Positions 8,061 through 18,471 of a stretch of DNA of 64,000 nt are shown one piece after another; the stretch's first letter is position 1; each line of letters begins with the position of its first letter. The stretch spans positions 1-64,000 of the forward strand of contig JABABQ010000063.1 in NCBI GenBank assembly GCA_014238155.1, read 5' to 3'. A program made the position numbers and the translations under genes. The DNA comes from Rhizobiaceae bacterium (GTDB lineage: Bacteria; Pseudomonadota; Alphaproteobacteria; Rhizobiales; Rhizobiaceae). The notes beneath the pieces are model-generated. The model searched no databases. It was not told the origin of the DNA and saw nothing but the letters and a program-made list of their open reading frames with translations.

Positions 8061-11038
8061 CCAATTCTCACAGGATGTCGACGGGTGGGGTTCGTATCGA
8101 CCGCAACAAAACGGTGATGTTCAGATTTGACGGTAAAACCTATCAGGGTTTTCATGGGGACACGCTCGCATCGGCCTTGCTTGCCAATGGTGTTAAACTG
8201 ATGGGTCGATCGTTTAAATATCATCGGCCCCGTGGCTGCTTGACCGCAGGTTCAGAAGAGCCCAATGCCATAGTCGAATTGCGAACAGGGGCGCGGCGGG
8301 AACCAAATACCAGAGCAACCATTGCCGAACTCTATGATGGGTTGGAAGCGCATTCCCAAAATCGCTATCCCAGTCTGAAATTTGACATTCAGTCGGTCAA
8401 TCAGTTGCTCAGTCCGTTTTTGACCGCCGGGTTTTACTACAAGACCTTCATGTGGCCCGCCAGTTTCTGGGAACCGGTTTACGAAAAAATCATTCGAAAG
8501 TCTGCCGGACTTGGGCGTGCTGCGGTAGAGTCGGACCCGGACAGTTACGAACATTCCCACACCCATTGTGATGTGCTTGTAGTCGGGGCGGGACCGGCTG
8601 GATTGGCGGCGGCTCTGAGTGCAGGTCGCACCGGAGCGCGGGTATTGCTGGTGGAAGAGCAGGCCGAACCTGGCGGCATGGTTTCGCCTCTGCTGGACGT
8701 CATAGACGATCTGCCTGCTGCTGACTGGGTGGAGCAGAGTTTGGCCAATCTGGAAGCCATGGAAAATGTGACGGTAAGACTGCGCACGACGCTGTTTGGC
8801 TATTACGACCATAACGTTCTGGCCGCTCTGGAGCGGGTCAGCGATCACCTGTCTGAGCCGGAGGATGATCAACCCCGCCAGCGCATGTGGACCATACGGG
8901 CAAAGCAGGTTGTGCTGGCCTGCGGGTCTCACGAGCGCATGATGGCATTCGATAACAATGACAAACCCGGTGTCATGTTGGCTGGAGCGGTGAGGTTATT
9001 TGTTGAGCGTTATGGCGTGGCACCAGGCAAACGGGTGGTCATTTGCACAAATAATGACGACGCCTACAAAACGGCTGCCAGTCTGAAGCAGGCAGGGGTG
9101 GAAGTTACCGCGATTGTCGATGCCCGTGGCGAACTAAGCCCTGCTGCAGCGCGTGCCCGGGAGCAAGGCCTGCGGGTCGATAGCGGTTTTGTTCCCTGCA
9201 AAGCAATTGGGCATCAGCAGGTCTCTTCGGTGTCGATACAGCGAAGGGATGGCAGCGGCAGAGAGGTGTTGGCGTGCGACTGTTTGGCGATATCTGGTGG
9301 ATATTCGCCCGATGTGCATTTGGTCAGTCAGACCGGTGTGGCTCCCATATGGCGCGACGACATACTCGGATTTGTTCCAGACATGCCAATCCGTCAGGAA
9401 CGTTCATCTGGTGCCTGTATGGGTACATTCGATCTTGCAGGTTGTTTGACTGAGGGGCATGCGGCGGGGCGCGATGCGGCCAAAAAGGCAGGTGTTAAAG
9501 TTGGTCGCGCAACCAAAGCACCGAGCGCACCAACTGAAGAACTAGCTGCACCTGTTGCTGTCTGGCGGTGTCCCGGCAATGGCAAGGCGTTCGTTGATTT
9601 CCAGAACGATGTGACCGCCAAGGATATACAATTGGCCCATCAGGAAGGGTTCGTTTCCGTAGAACATGTCAAGCGATACACGACGCTGGGCATGGCAACC
9701 GATCAGGGAAAGACGTCTAACGTGACTGGCATTGCGCTGTTGGCCGAGGCCCGAGGCGAACCCATCCCGGATGTTGGAACCACACGCTTTCGGCCGCCAT
9801 ATTCTCCAGTTGCAATCGGCGCGTTTGCTGGTCACGAGCGGGGCAAAGAATTTCAGCCAGTGCGTCGAACGGCAATGCATGAATGTGGTGAAAAGCTGGG
9901 GGCCGTATTTGTGGAGGCCGGCCAGTGGCTGCGTCCTCAATATTACCCCAAGTCTGGCGAAGGGGTGATGGAATCAATCTACCGCGAAGCCAGGCAGGTG
10001 CGTGAAACGGCGGGTATCTGTGACGTCTCGACCCTCGGCAAAATTGAAATATTTGGCCCGGATTCTGGTGAGTTTCTCAACCGGCTTTATATTAATGGCT
10101 GGAAAATGTTGGCCCCCGGAAAAGCCCGCTATGGTTTGATGCTGCGCGAGGATGGTTATGTGATGGATGATGGCACCACGTCGCGGTTGGCCGATGATCA
10201 TTATTTCATGACAACCACGACGGCCAATGCCGCTCGTGTTCTGGCTCATATGGATCACGCGGCCCAGGTGCTTTGGCCAGACCTGGATGTGCATTTCTGC
10301 TCTGCCACGGAACAATGGTGCGGGGTTGCCGTCGCCGGGCCGAATGCCCGCAAGATCCTTGCTGCTGCGTTTGGCAGTGCCCTGGACATGTCAGACGAAA
10401 ACTTGCCTTTCATGGGAGTTCGCAGCTTTGACTGGAATGGTGCCCGGGCCCGCATTTTCCGCATTAGTTTTTCTGGCGAACTGGCGTTTGAGGTAAACGT
10501 GCCCTGGACCTATGGCGAGGCCATGTGGGACGCCATCTGGGAAGCTGGTAGAGATCACGGACTAATTCCTTATGGCACAGAAGCACTGTCTGTGCTGCGT
10601 ATTGAAAAGGGTCATGTCGCTGGCAACGAACTGGACGGCCGCACTACCGCAGCCGACATGGGTCTTGGTAAAATGATGTCCAGCAAAAAGCCGTTTATCG
10701 GTCAGAAATTAGCTGGGCGTGAGGGCATGATTGATGATCAGCGCGCAACTTTGGTCGGTGTGAAACTGAAAAGCGGTGCTCAGCGGTTGCGCGGTGGCGC
10801 TCATTTGGTTGCGGATCAAAACAATGCCAATGCAGAAACCAGCCTAGGTTGGGTGACCTCTGTCTGCGACAGCCCGGCTGTTGGATGCTGGATTGGCCTG
10901 GCCTATGTCCGGGGTGGCTTGGCAGAGCACATGGGCAACACGCTTTTTGCTGAAAACCCGATTTACGCTGAATCTCCGGAAGTTGAAATTTGTTCGCCGC
11001 ATTTTTTTGATCCAAAGGGGGAGCGGATAAATGGCTGA
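8057..11038 (+). CDS. soxA: sarcosine oxidase alpha subunit family (SoxA / MgdC-like) with C-terminal GcvT-like folate domain
   Basis: 993 aa; GRSFKYHRPRGCLTAGSEEPNA, CDVLVVGAGPAGLAAALSAGRTGARVLLVEE, C-terminal aminomethyltransferase-like region. ATGA overlap with soxD. Confidence 0.95.
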   Translation: MTNSHRMSTGGVRIDRNKTVMFRFDGKTYQGFHGDTLASALLANGVKLMGRSFKYHRPRGCLTAGSEEPNAIVELRTGARREPNTRATIAELYDGLEAHSQNRYPSLKFDIQSVNQLLSPFLTAGFYYKTFMWPASFWEPVYEKIIRKSAGLGRAAVESDPDSYEHSHTHCDVLVVGAGPAGLAAALSAGRTGARVLLVEEQAEPGGMVSPLLDVIDDLPAADWVEQSLANLEAMENVTVRLRTTLFGYYDHNVLAALERVSDHLSEPEDDQPRQRMWTIRAKQVVLACGSHERMMAFDNNDKPGVMLAGAVRLFVERYGVAPGKRVVICTNNDDAYKTAASLKQAGVEVTAIVDARGELSPAAARAREQGLRVDSGFVPCKAIGHQQVSSVSIQRRDGSGREVLACDCLAISGGYSPDVHLVSQTGVAPIWRDDILGFVPDMPIRQERSSGACMGTFDLAGCLTEGHAAGRDAAKKAGVKVGRATKAPSAPTEELAAPVAVWRCPGNGKAFVDFQNDVTAKDIQLAHQEGFVSVEHVKRYTTLGMATDQGKTSNVTGIALLAEARGEPIPDVGTTRFRPPYSPVAIGAFAGHERGKEFQPVRRTAMHECGEKLGAVFVEAGQWLRPQYYPKSGEGVMESIYREARQVRETAGICDVSTLGKIEIFGPDSGEFLNRLYINGWKMLAPGKARYGLMLREDGYVMDDGTTSRLADDHYFMTTTTANAARVLAHMDHAAQVLWPDLDVHFCSATEQWCGVAVAGPNARKILAAAFGSALDMSDENLPFMGVRSFDWNGARARIFRISFSGELAFEVNVPWTYGEAMWDAIWEAGRDHGLIPYGTEALSVLRIEKGHVAGNELDGRTTAADMGLGKMMSSKKPFIGQKLAGREGMIDDQRATLVGVKLKSGAQRLRGGAHLVADQNNANAETSLGWVTSVCDSPAVGCWIGLAYVRGGLAEHMGNTLFAENPIYAESPEVEICSPHFFDPKGERING

Positions 11039-11642
11039 TTTCAAACCCCTACATCCGCTCGGCAACCTCGACGAACTGGTAGAAAAACACTCATTTTTTG
11101 GCCCAGGTTCTGCTGCCATCACCATTGGCGTCCGCAAGTCGGTTGAATGTGCTCAACTGTTTGCCGGTAATGGCAATCAAGCCAAAATTGCCAAGAAGCT
11201 GAATTTTGATAGTAGCACCGGGAAGGCAACGGAGACCAAGGGGTTCACTGCCTTGCCCATTGCGCCTGGACAATGGATTCTGATCAGTAAAAATTCCGCA
11301 CCGGGTTTTGCCGACGGCGTCGCCAAATCCATCAACGGTCTTGGATATCTGTCGCAGCAATCCGACTCCCGCATCTGCTTGCGGGTCAGCGGCCCCAAGG
11401 CGCGTGAATTAATGTCACGGGGGTGTCGCCTTGATCTTCATGAAAGCCACAGCGGGGCAGGTTTTTGTGCGCAAACTGTGATGGCTCAAATTGGTGTTAT
11501 TCTGCACCAATTGGATGACAATCCGACCTACGAGCTATACCTTTATGCCGGATTTGCTCGATCGTTTTTCCATTGGTTGTCGCATAGTGCGGCGCAGTTT
11601 GGCTGCGATATAGAAATTATATCTAATCAAATCAAACGGTAG
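11031..11642 (+). CDS. soxG: sarcosine oxidase gamma subunit family (SoxG / MgdD-like)
   Basis: 203 aa, overlaps the soxA stop; position and size fit the gamma subunit of a BDAG operon. Confidence 0.8.
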   Translation: MADFKPLHPLGNLDELVEKHSFFGPGSAAITIGVRKSVECAQLFAGNGNQAKIAKKLNFDSSTGKATETKGFTALPIAPGQWILISKNSAPGFADGVAKSINGLGYLSQQSDSRICLRVSGPKARELMSRGCRLDLHESHSGAGFCAQTVMAQIGVILHQLDDNPTYELYLYAGFARSFFHWLSHSAAQFGCDIEIISNQIKR

Positions 11643-11804
11643 TGTAATTTTTTGGTATTTCCATCCCACCAGGGTGTAGCATATTGAGCGGGTATGAATT
11701 GGACTGGAAAAGGTTCAAATAGGTATGTTTTTGGATTGATTTTTGGTCTAAGATGGCCAATAATCTTTAGGTAATGCTCGCTGCAAAGGAACCGAAAATT
11801 CTGT

Positions 11805-11827
11805 TGGCTTCGATCTCGACGAAGCCA
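11805..11827 (+). promoter_or_regulatory. inverted repeat in the tmm leader
   Basis: tggcttcg-atctcga-cgaagcca, 8-bp perfect arms in the 328-nt soxG-tmm gap. Confidence 0.3.
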
Positions 11828-11970
11828 TTGGCTGGTGGAGGTGAACAAAACTGCACAAGTTGAGCTTACGCAAATGCGAAGGCTGGAACCGACCCTCAAA
11901 CTATTCAAATCCGCGTCGTAAATTGGGAAATTTGGCGTGTTTGAGAAGGGTACTCGATTGGGAGGAATAA

Positions 11971-13308
11971 TTGACCAAGCGGATCTGTATTATTGGAGCC
12001 GGACCGTCGGGGCTAGCGCAGCTCAGGGCATTTCAGTCTGCCGCTGATAAGGGCGCTCAAATTCCTGAAATTGTGTGTTTTGAAAAGCAACCCGACTGGG
12101 GTGGCCTGTGGAGATATACATGGCGCACTGGAATCGATGAATTTGGCAACCCATGTCACGGTTCCATGTACCGGTATCTATGGTCAAACGGCCCGAAAGA
12201 GGGTTTGGAGTTTGCCGACTACACGTTTGAAGAGCATTTTGGCAAACCAATTGCCTCCTATCCACCTCGCGCAGTTTTGTTTGACTATATTGAAGGGCGC
12301 GTAAAGCAGGCCGGTGTGCGGGATTACATTCGCTTCAACACGATCGTCCGAGATGTTCGTACCGCGGGTGATCAGTTTGAAGTGACAGTTCGGGACGGTA
12401 TCCAAGAAACGGAGGATACCCAGACTTTCGATCATGTGATCGTTGCCACTGGACATTTTTCAGTGCCCCACATGCCGCATTATGAGGGTTTTGACCGATT
12501 TAGCGGGCGACTTTTGCATGCTCACGATTTTCGCGAGGCGCGTGAGTTTACAGGCAAGGACATATTGATCCTCGGCACGTCCTATTCGGCAGAAGATATT
12601 GGTTCGCAGTGCTGGAAATACGGGTGCAAATCGATCACGGTTGCTCATCGAACCGCTCCAATGGGATATGATTGGCCGGAGAACTGGCAAGAAGTTCCGG
12701 CTCTGGAAAAGGTTGTCGGTAAGACGGCATATTTTATTGATGGTACATCTAAGGATGTGGACGCGATTATCTTATGCACCGGTTATAAACACCACTTTCC
12801 GTTCTTGCCCGATGATCTGCGACTAAATACGCCCAACGTGCTGGCCTCCAACGATCTCTACAAAGGTGTCGTTTGGAACAATAATCCGCGCCTGTTTTAT
12901 CTTGGTATGCAAGACCAATGGTATACCTTCAACATGTTTGATGCCCAGGCCTGGTATGTACGTGACATCATCATGGATCAGATTTCCGTTCCTGATCTGG
13001 CGGCTCGGAAGGCAGAAGTTGCCAAACGACAGGCAGAAGAAGCGGCGTTGCCGGATGATTATGCCTGTATCGAATTTCAGGGTGCCTATACCCTGGAATT
13101 GATCAACGAGACCGATTATCCGTCGTTCGATATTGCCGTGGCCAATCAGGCCTTCTTCGAATGGAAAAAACTAAAAAAGAAAGGGATCATGGAGTTCAGA
13201 AATCACGGGCACGTCAGCCCGATGACCGGCACGAAGGCGCCGCCCCATCATACTGGATGGACAGAAGCTTTGGACGACAGTCTAGAGTCTTATCTAGCAA
13301 TAAATTGA
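11971..13308 (+). CDS. tmm: flavin-containing monooxygenase, trimethylamine monooxygenase type
   Basis: 445 aa; GAGPSGL, FMO fingerprint [11 protein letters not shown] (FxGxxxHxxxF), [38 protein letters not shown]...[20 protein letters not shown] typical of Tmm. TTG start, RBS gggaggaataa. Confidence 0.92.
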   Translation: MTKRICIIGAGPSGLAQLRAFQSAADKGAQIPEIVCFEKQPDWGGLWRYTWRTGIDEFGNPCHGSMYRYLWSNGPKEGLEFADYTFEEHFGKPIASYPPRAVLFDYIEGRVKQAGVRDYIRFNTIVRDVRTAGDQFEVTVRDGIQETEDTQTFDHVIVATGHFSVPHMPHYEGFDRFSGRLLHAHDFREAREFTGKDILILGTSYSAEDIGSQCWKYGCKSITVAHRTAPMGYDWPENWQEVPALEKVVGKTAYFIDGTSKDVDAIILCTGYKHHFPFLPDDLRLNTPNVLASNDLYKGVVWNNNPRLFYLGMQDQWYTFNMFDAQAWYVRDIIMDQISVPDLAARKAEVAKRQAEEAALPDDYACIEFQGAYTLELINETDYPSFDIAVANQAFFEWKKLKKKGIMEFRNHGHVSPMTGTKAPPHHTGWTEALDDSLESYLAIN

Positions 13309-13378
13309 ACCAATAAGCAGGGCTAAACCTGCGCAATTAACCACTGCCGAAAATTACCGGCATCCGTAGGAGGAATAA

Positions 13379-14323
13379 ATGAAAAATCTAAAGAATAAAG
13401 TGGCAGCAGCGACGCTGTCTTTGGCGCTGACATGCGCCACCAGTGCAGCATTTGCTGAAGATTCAAGCAAGCCAATTGTTATTCCAACACACAATTGGTC
13501 CAGTCAGGTCGTAATGGCCTATGTGATTGGCGGAATCTTTGAAAGTCTTGGCAATAACGTCGAATATGTTCCGGCAGACTCGCAAGCGGTCTATGAAGCG
13601 ATCCGCAATGGCGACGTGACCATTTCACACGAAGTCTGGCAATCCACGTTTGGTGCATCATTCTACAACGCCATGGAAAAAGGCGGCGTCATTGATGCAG
13701 GTACGCATGAAGCTGCGACGCTGGAAGAAATGGGTGTTCCAAGATATGTCATCGACAACAACCTCTGTCCCGGCCTGCCAAACTGGGAAGCTCTGAAAAG
13801 TTGCCCGGAAGTGTTTGCTACGGCAGATTCCGGTGGCAAAGGCCGATGGCTGGAAGGTCCACAAAGCTGGCATGGTGATCTGATGCCGGTCCGGTTGGAT
13901 GCCTTGGGTCTGGGCGACAGTTATACTGTGAAATTTGCCGGTTCCGCCGACGCAATCTGGGCCGAACTAGCGTCTGCCAAGAAAGAAGGCCGCGGCATCA
14001 TTACCTTTAACTGGACACCAAACTTCACGGATGCTGACGGTTTTGTCTTCATCGAGTTCCCGTCTTATAAAGATGGCTGTCGTAAAGCTGATGGTGGTGA
14101 CGGTTCCTGCGGTTCGCCAAAAGGCTGGCTGAAGAAGGCGGCAAACTACAAGTTCCCGAAAACCCACCCGAAAGCCTACAAAACCTTCTCCAGGCTTTCA
14201 TTCTCGACGGAACAGATTGGTCAGATGGCTTCTCTGGTTGACATAGGCAAGTTGAGTCATCAGGACGCTGCCAAAAAGTGGCTTGCTGACAACGAAGCCG
14301 TTTGGAAGCCTTTCACCGAATAA
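13379..14323 (+). CDS. tmoX: glycine betaine/TMAO-type ABC transporter substrate-binding protein (TmoX-like)
   Basis: Signal peptide (ALTCATSAAFAED); OpuAC-type sequence; located between tmm and the ATPase/permease genes. Confidence 0.85.
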   Translation: MKNLKNKVAAATLSLALTCATSAAFAEDSSKPIVIPTHNWSSQVVMAYVIGGIFESLGNNVEYVPADSQAVYEAIRNGDVTISHEVWQSTFGASFYNAMEKGGVIDAGTHEAATLEEMGVPRYVIDNNLCPGLPNWEALKSCPEVFATADSGGKGRWLEGPQSWHGDLMPVRLDALGLGDSYTVKFAGSADAIWAELASAKKEGRGIITFNWTPNFTDADGFVFIEFPSYKDGCRKADGGDGSCGSPKGWLKKAANYKFPKTHPKAYKTFSRLSFSTEQIGQMASLVDIGKLSHQDAAKKWLADNEAVWKPFTE

Positions 14324-14378
14324 CCCGAAGGGCGCTGATTTCAATTTCTCTGCAGTTGAAATTGAAATTGCTAATACA

Positions 14379-14404
14379 CTCCTCCGGCCTATCGGCCGGA
14401 GGAG
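14379..14404 (+). repeat. perfect 11-bp hairpin between the tmoX-like and tmoW-like genes, no T-tract
   Basis: ctcctccggcc-tatc-ggccggaggag, followed by aacaagcag rather than Ts. Confidence 0.9.
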
Positions 14405-14542
14405 AACAAGCAGCAGAGCCACTATTGTGGTGAGGCTCGTCAGGTGTTTAAGTTGGGCAGACATAAATCTTTTCAGTCTGGCTGAATTCGCAAACTGCGT
14501 TGCTCTGCTGAAGCACGATCGAAATGTTGTATTGGATCACCT

Positions 14543-15595
14543 TTGGAAGAAATAACTCACACAAATCGGCCGGTCATCAAATGTGAATCCGTCTACAAAA
14601 TTTTTGGTGAAAACGCCAAGCGGCTGTTGGAGGAATCCAATGGCGTTGTCGACGCCAAGAAATTCCTGGATGCTGGCTGTGCGGTCGGCGTCAACAATGC
14701 TTCAATTGAGGTGTACCGGGGGGAGATGCTGGTCGTAATGGGCCTGTCAGGTTCTGGCAAATCGACCTTGTTGCGCTGTATTTCCAGACTGACCGACACG
14801 ACTTCGGGCAATATCTTTATCGATGGCGATGACCTGCTGGCGATGAGCAGCAAAAAACTGATCGAACTTCGACGAAACAAAATGGGCATGGTGTTTCAGA
14901 GTTTTGCATTATTGCCACACAAGACAGTTTTGGAAAACATTGCTTTTCCGCTGCAGGTTAAAGGACAAAGCACTGCAGATAGTATGAAGCGTGCCGTCGA
15001 CATGGTCGAATTGGTGGGTTTGACGGGGCGTGAGAACTATTTTCCAAGGCAATTATCCGGTGGTCAGCAACAACGCGTTGGCATAGCACGGTCGCTGGCC
15101 GTTGAGCCGGACATTTGGTTTCTCGACGAACCATTTTCAGCATTGGATCCACTGATCCGCAAGGAAATGCAAGATGAGTTCATGCGCTTGCAAGGCGTGT
15201 TGAACAAGACAATCTTGTTCGTCACCCATGATTTTAGCGAAGCGCTGCGACTTGCAGATCGAATCGCCATTATGAAAGACGGAATCATTGAACAGCTGGA
15301 TACGCCAGCCAATATCGTTCTCAATCCGGCCACTGAATATGTCCGCAAATTCACCGAAGAAGTGCCTCGTGAAAAGGTTCTGAAGATTAAATCCGTGATG
15401 GATCCTGTTGATGATTCATTAGAGTTGAGTGACCTCAAAGTGTCTAAAGACGCGATCATCGAGAGCGTCGCCGAGGCTGTATTGAGTGAGCAGAAATCGG
15501 TCGGAGTTGTGGATGATAATGATGTCCTTATCGGCACCGTTCACGCATCAAAAGTCATTCACCTCCTGTTTGGTGGTCACGAGAGGAACGCCTAG
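14543..15595 (+). CDS. tmoW: glycine betaine/TMAO-type ABC transporter ATPase (TmoW-like), C-terminal CBS-like region
   Basis: Walker A GLSGSGKST, signature LSGGQQQRVGIARSLA, Walker B IWFLDEPFSALD. TTG start. Confidence 0.9.
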   Translation: MEEITHTNRPVIKCESVYKIFGENAKRLLEESNGVVDAKKFLDAGCAVGVNNASIEVYRGEMLVVMGLSGSGKSTLLRCISRLTDTTSGNIFIDGDDLLAMSSKKLIELRRNKMGMVFQSFALLPHKTVLENIAFPLQVKGQSTADSMKRAVDMVELVGLTGRENYFPRQLSGGQQQRVGIARSLAVEPDIWFLDEPFSALDPLIRKEMQDEFMRLQGVLNKTILFVTHDFSEALRLADRIAIMKDGIIEQLDTPANIVLNPATEYVRKFTEEVPREKVLKIKSVMDPVDDSLELSDLKVSKDAIIESVAEAVLSEQKSVGVVDDNDVLIGTVHASKVIHLLFGGHERNA

Positions 15596-15622
15596 AGCGG
15601 CAAACGGCTCTGGATCATCCCG

Positions 15623-17683
15623 ATGGAATATTTGAAAAAAAACATTCAGCTATCTCAATTTCTCGGTCTGCTCGCCGTGTTTTTTGTGCTCTATTTTACG
15701 ATCTCGCACAGCGAGCATAATGTTTTCTGGAGGCTACCTGCGCTCTTTGCCCCACTTCCGGCTGCGATTAACGGTGCAGTCGAATTCTTGATGTTCGAAT
15801 GGCTGCCGATTGAGATTTACGACGCCGAGCTGGATGAATACGAAGAATCTGCATTGCTGAAGGAAATAACGCGGGGATTTTCTGGTGCAGTGTTGTTTTG
15901 CATTCAGTTTATCCGTGAACTTCTGCTGGGAGGTGTAAAAACGATTGTCGCCTTTACCAGCTGGGACTTCATTCGCGCCAATAAATGGCTGGTATGGCCC
16001 GCATTGCCCTGGACGGTCGTTGCAGGCGGTGCAATCATTTTGGGTTACGCTCTTCGGGGAAAGGGCCTTGCACTATTGGTTGGTTTTTCGACAGCTTACA
16101 TTGCCATATTCGGGCAGTGGGTACCGGCAATGGAAACCTTGTCGTTCGTCTTGATCGCCGCACCCATTTCAGTGCTACTGGGACTTGTATTCGGCGTCTT
16201 GGCATTCAAGAGCAAAAAGGTAGAGACAGTTCTCATGCCGCTGTTGAATGTCGCTCAAACGATGCCGCATTTTTCATATCTGGTGCCAGTGACTGTATTA
16301 TTTGGCGTTGGAGATCACGCCGGTGCGATTGCGACAATCATTTTCGCCACACCACCGATGATAAGATTGACCCTGCTTGGCCTCAAAAAAGTACCCCCAG
16401 AGGTTATTGAAGCTGGCTTGATGAGTGGGTGCACCCCACGTCAATCCATGTACCGGGTCATGATACCAACAGCGCGACGTGACATGTTGATCGGCATCAA
16501 TCAGGTGATTATGCAATGTCTGGCCATGGCGGTCATAGCTTCATTCATTGGGGCCAAAGGGTTGGGATTCAATTTGTTATTGGCGTTGAATCAACTGCGC
16601 ATTGGCCAAGCTCTCGAACTGGGTATCTGTATTGTGCTGATAGCAGTTGTGCTGGATAAATTATCATTGGCCTGGGCCGACAAACAAACCGATTATTTTG
16701 CCGATCTCGAATTCGCACAAAGGCACAAATACAGCCTATTATTTTTAGGCCTGTTTGTTGTCGCGACGTTGTTGGCATTCATCGGATCCATTCTGTTTCG
16801 AGATGGTATCAACTATTTCTACCTGATCCCTCACAACCAGGGCATTACGACAGAAAACTTCTGGCAAGCCGGTGTCGATTGGATGGTCGATAATTGGTAT
16901 CAGGGTCTGCAAGGTTTCAATAAAGGCCTGATCGTCAACGTGCTTGTGCCGATGAAGAATGCCTATCTGGGGATGCCGGTCAGCGCCACGTTTCTGCTCG
17001 TCATGGGAATTGGTTATATAATTGGTGGCATACGTTCGGCGCTGATTGTTGGTGCATTTTTGTTGTTCATTGCGCTGACAGAGTGGTGGGACCGGGCGCT
17101 GATAACCGCCTACATGACATCATTTGCAGTGATTGCCTCGGTGATCATTGGTGTTTCGGTCGGGTCAGTATGTGCTCAATATTCTCTGGCCACAAAGACA
17201 GCATTGTTAGTTTGCGATACTTTTCAAACCTTTCCGTCTTTCATCTATCTGATCCCGGTTATCATGTTATTTGGGGTGACTGATACATCCGTGCTGATTG
17301 CGGTAATTGTATATGCGACAATTCCAGCCACCCGCTACACGATTGAGGGGTTGCGAAATGTTCCGGAAACCTTGCGGGAAGCCGGAGCCATGTCCGGAGT
17401 TAATGCCTGGCAGCGCTGGACTCGCATCGAGTTGCCGCTGGCCTTTCCGCACATGATGCTGGGTATCAACCAGACGGTGATTTTTGCTTTGTTCATGGTG
17501 ATCATCGGCGCGATGATCGGCACTGAGGATCTTGGTCAGTTCATTCTCAAAGCCCTGTCTGACAAAAATGGTACAGGCAATGGTCTGATGCTTGGTTTAT
17601 GTGTGGCGTTTATCGGATTGGCGGTCGACCACCTGATCAATACCTGGGCCAATCAACGTAAAGCTCAACTGGGTTTGACATAG
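15623..17683 (+). CDS. tmoV: fused two-domain ABC permease (TmoV-like, 686 aa)
   Basis: Two BPD_transp_1-like EAA regions: PPEVIEAGLMSGCTPRQSMYRVMIPTARRDMLIGINQ and VPETLREAGAMSGVNAWQRWTRIELPLAFPHMMLGINQ. Confidence 0.9.
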   Translation: MEYLKKNIQLSQFLGLLAVFFVLYFTISHSEHNVFWRLPALFAPLPAAINGAVEFLMFEWLPIEIYDAELDEYEESALLKEITRGFSGAVLFCIQFIRELLLGGVKTIVAFTSWDFIRANKWLVWPALPWTVVAGGAIILGYALRGKGLALLVGFSTAYIAIFGQWVPAMETLSFVLIAAPISVLLGLVFGVLAFKSKKVETVLMPLLNVAQTMPHFSYLVPVTVLFGVGDHAGAIATIIFATPPMIRLTLLGLKKVPPEVIEAGLMSGCTPRQSMYRVMIPTARRDMLIGINQVIMQCLAMAVIASFIGAKGLGFNLLLALNQLRIGQALELGICIVLIAVVLDKLSLAWADKQTDYFADLEFAQRHKYSLLFLGLFVVATLLAFIGSILFRDGINYFYLIPHNQGITTENFWQAGVDWMVDNWYQGLQGFNKGLIVNVLVPMKNAYLGMPVSATFLLVMGIGYIIGGIRSALIVGAFLLFIALTEWWDRALITAYMTSFAVIASVIIGVSVGSVCAQYSLATKTALLVCDTFQTFPSFIYLIPVIMLFGVTDTSVLIAVIVYATIPATRYTIEGLRNVPETLREAGAMSGVNAWQRWTRIELPLAFPHMMLGINQTVIFALFMVIIGAMIGTEDLGQFILKALSDKNGTGNGLMLGLCVAFIGLAVDHLINTWANQRKAQLGLT

Positions 17684-17697
17684 ATTGGAAGGCGCGG

Positions 17698-18420
17698 ATG
17701 AAACTGTTGGTATTTCAACACGTCGAATGTGAGCATCCCGGCGTACTGCGCAGCTATCTTGCCAACGACGGTGTCGCGTGGGATGCGGTGCAGCTGGATC
17801 AGGGCGATCCAATTCCAAGGCTTGAAGAATATGATGCGCTTTGGGTTATGGGTGGCCCGATGGATGTATGGGACGTGCAGCAACATCCCTGGCTGGTTGC
17901 CGAGAAACAAGCCATACGAATCTGGGTCAAAGAACTAAAACGTCCCTATCTTGGATTGTGTCTGGGACATCAATTGCTGGCTGACGCTTTGGGTGGAACT
18001 TGTGGTCCGGCTCGACCGCCGGAAATTGGCATATTGGAAGTATCGCTGACGGAAGAGGCAAGTGTCGATCCAGTGTTTTCCAACCTGCCAAAGTCACAAA
18101 AATGTCTGCAATGGCACTCCGTCGAAGTCGCCCAACCGCCGGACGGCGCTGTGGTTCTTGCCAAGTCAGATTCCTGTCGGGTTCAAGCCATGCGGGTTGG
18201 AGAACGGGCGTGGTCGGCTCAATACCACGTCGAACTGGAATCTGACACGATATCGAACTGGGGCAGTATTCCAGCCTATGCCCAGGCGCTTGAGGATACA
18301 TTGGGGCCCGGTGCATTGGACAAACTGAACCGCGATGCGGCCGACAATATGAGCGAGTTTGTTGAGGTTTCGCGTACCCTCTATGACAACTTCATGAAAA
18401 TTGCCAAAACAACCATCTGA
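17698..18420 (+). CDS. class I glutamine amidotransferase-like protein
   Basis: 240 aa; nucleophile elbow YLGLCLGHQLLADALGG; MGGPMDVWD. Confidence 0.88.
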   Translation: MKLLVFQHVECEHPGVLRSYLANDGVAWDAVQLDQGDPIPRLEEYDALWVMGGPMDVWDVQQHPWLVAEKQAIRIWVKELKRPYLGLCLGHQLLADALGGTCGPARPPEIGILEVSLTEEASVDPVFSNLPKSQKCLQWHSVEVAQPPDGAVVLAKSDSCRVQAMRVGERAWSAQYHVELESDTISNWGSIPAYAQALEDTLGPGALDKLNRDAADNMSEFVEVSRTLYDNFMKIAKTTI

Positions 18421-18471
18421 ATCGACAGTCCCACCTAACCCCGACGATGGTAGCCATTGCTCGCTACCGCT

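Noticed and set aside
18449-18468. ggtagc-cattgctc-gctacc hairpin between the GATase and tdm genes as a terminator
   Set aside because: Short 6-bp stem with no T-tract; too weak to call.
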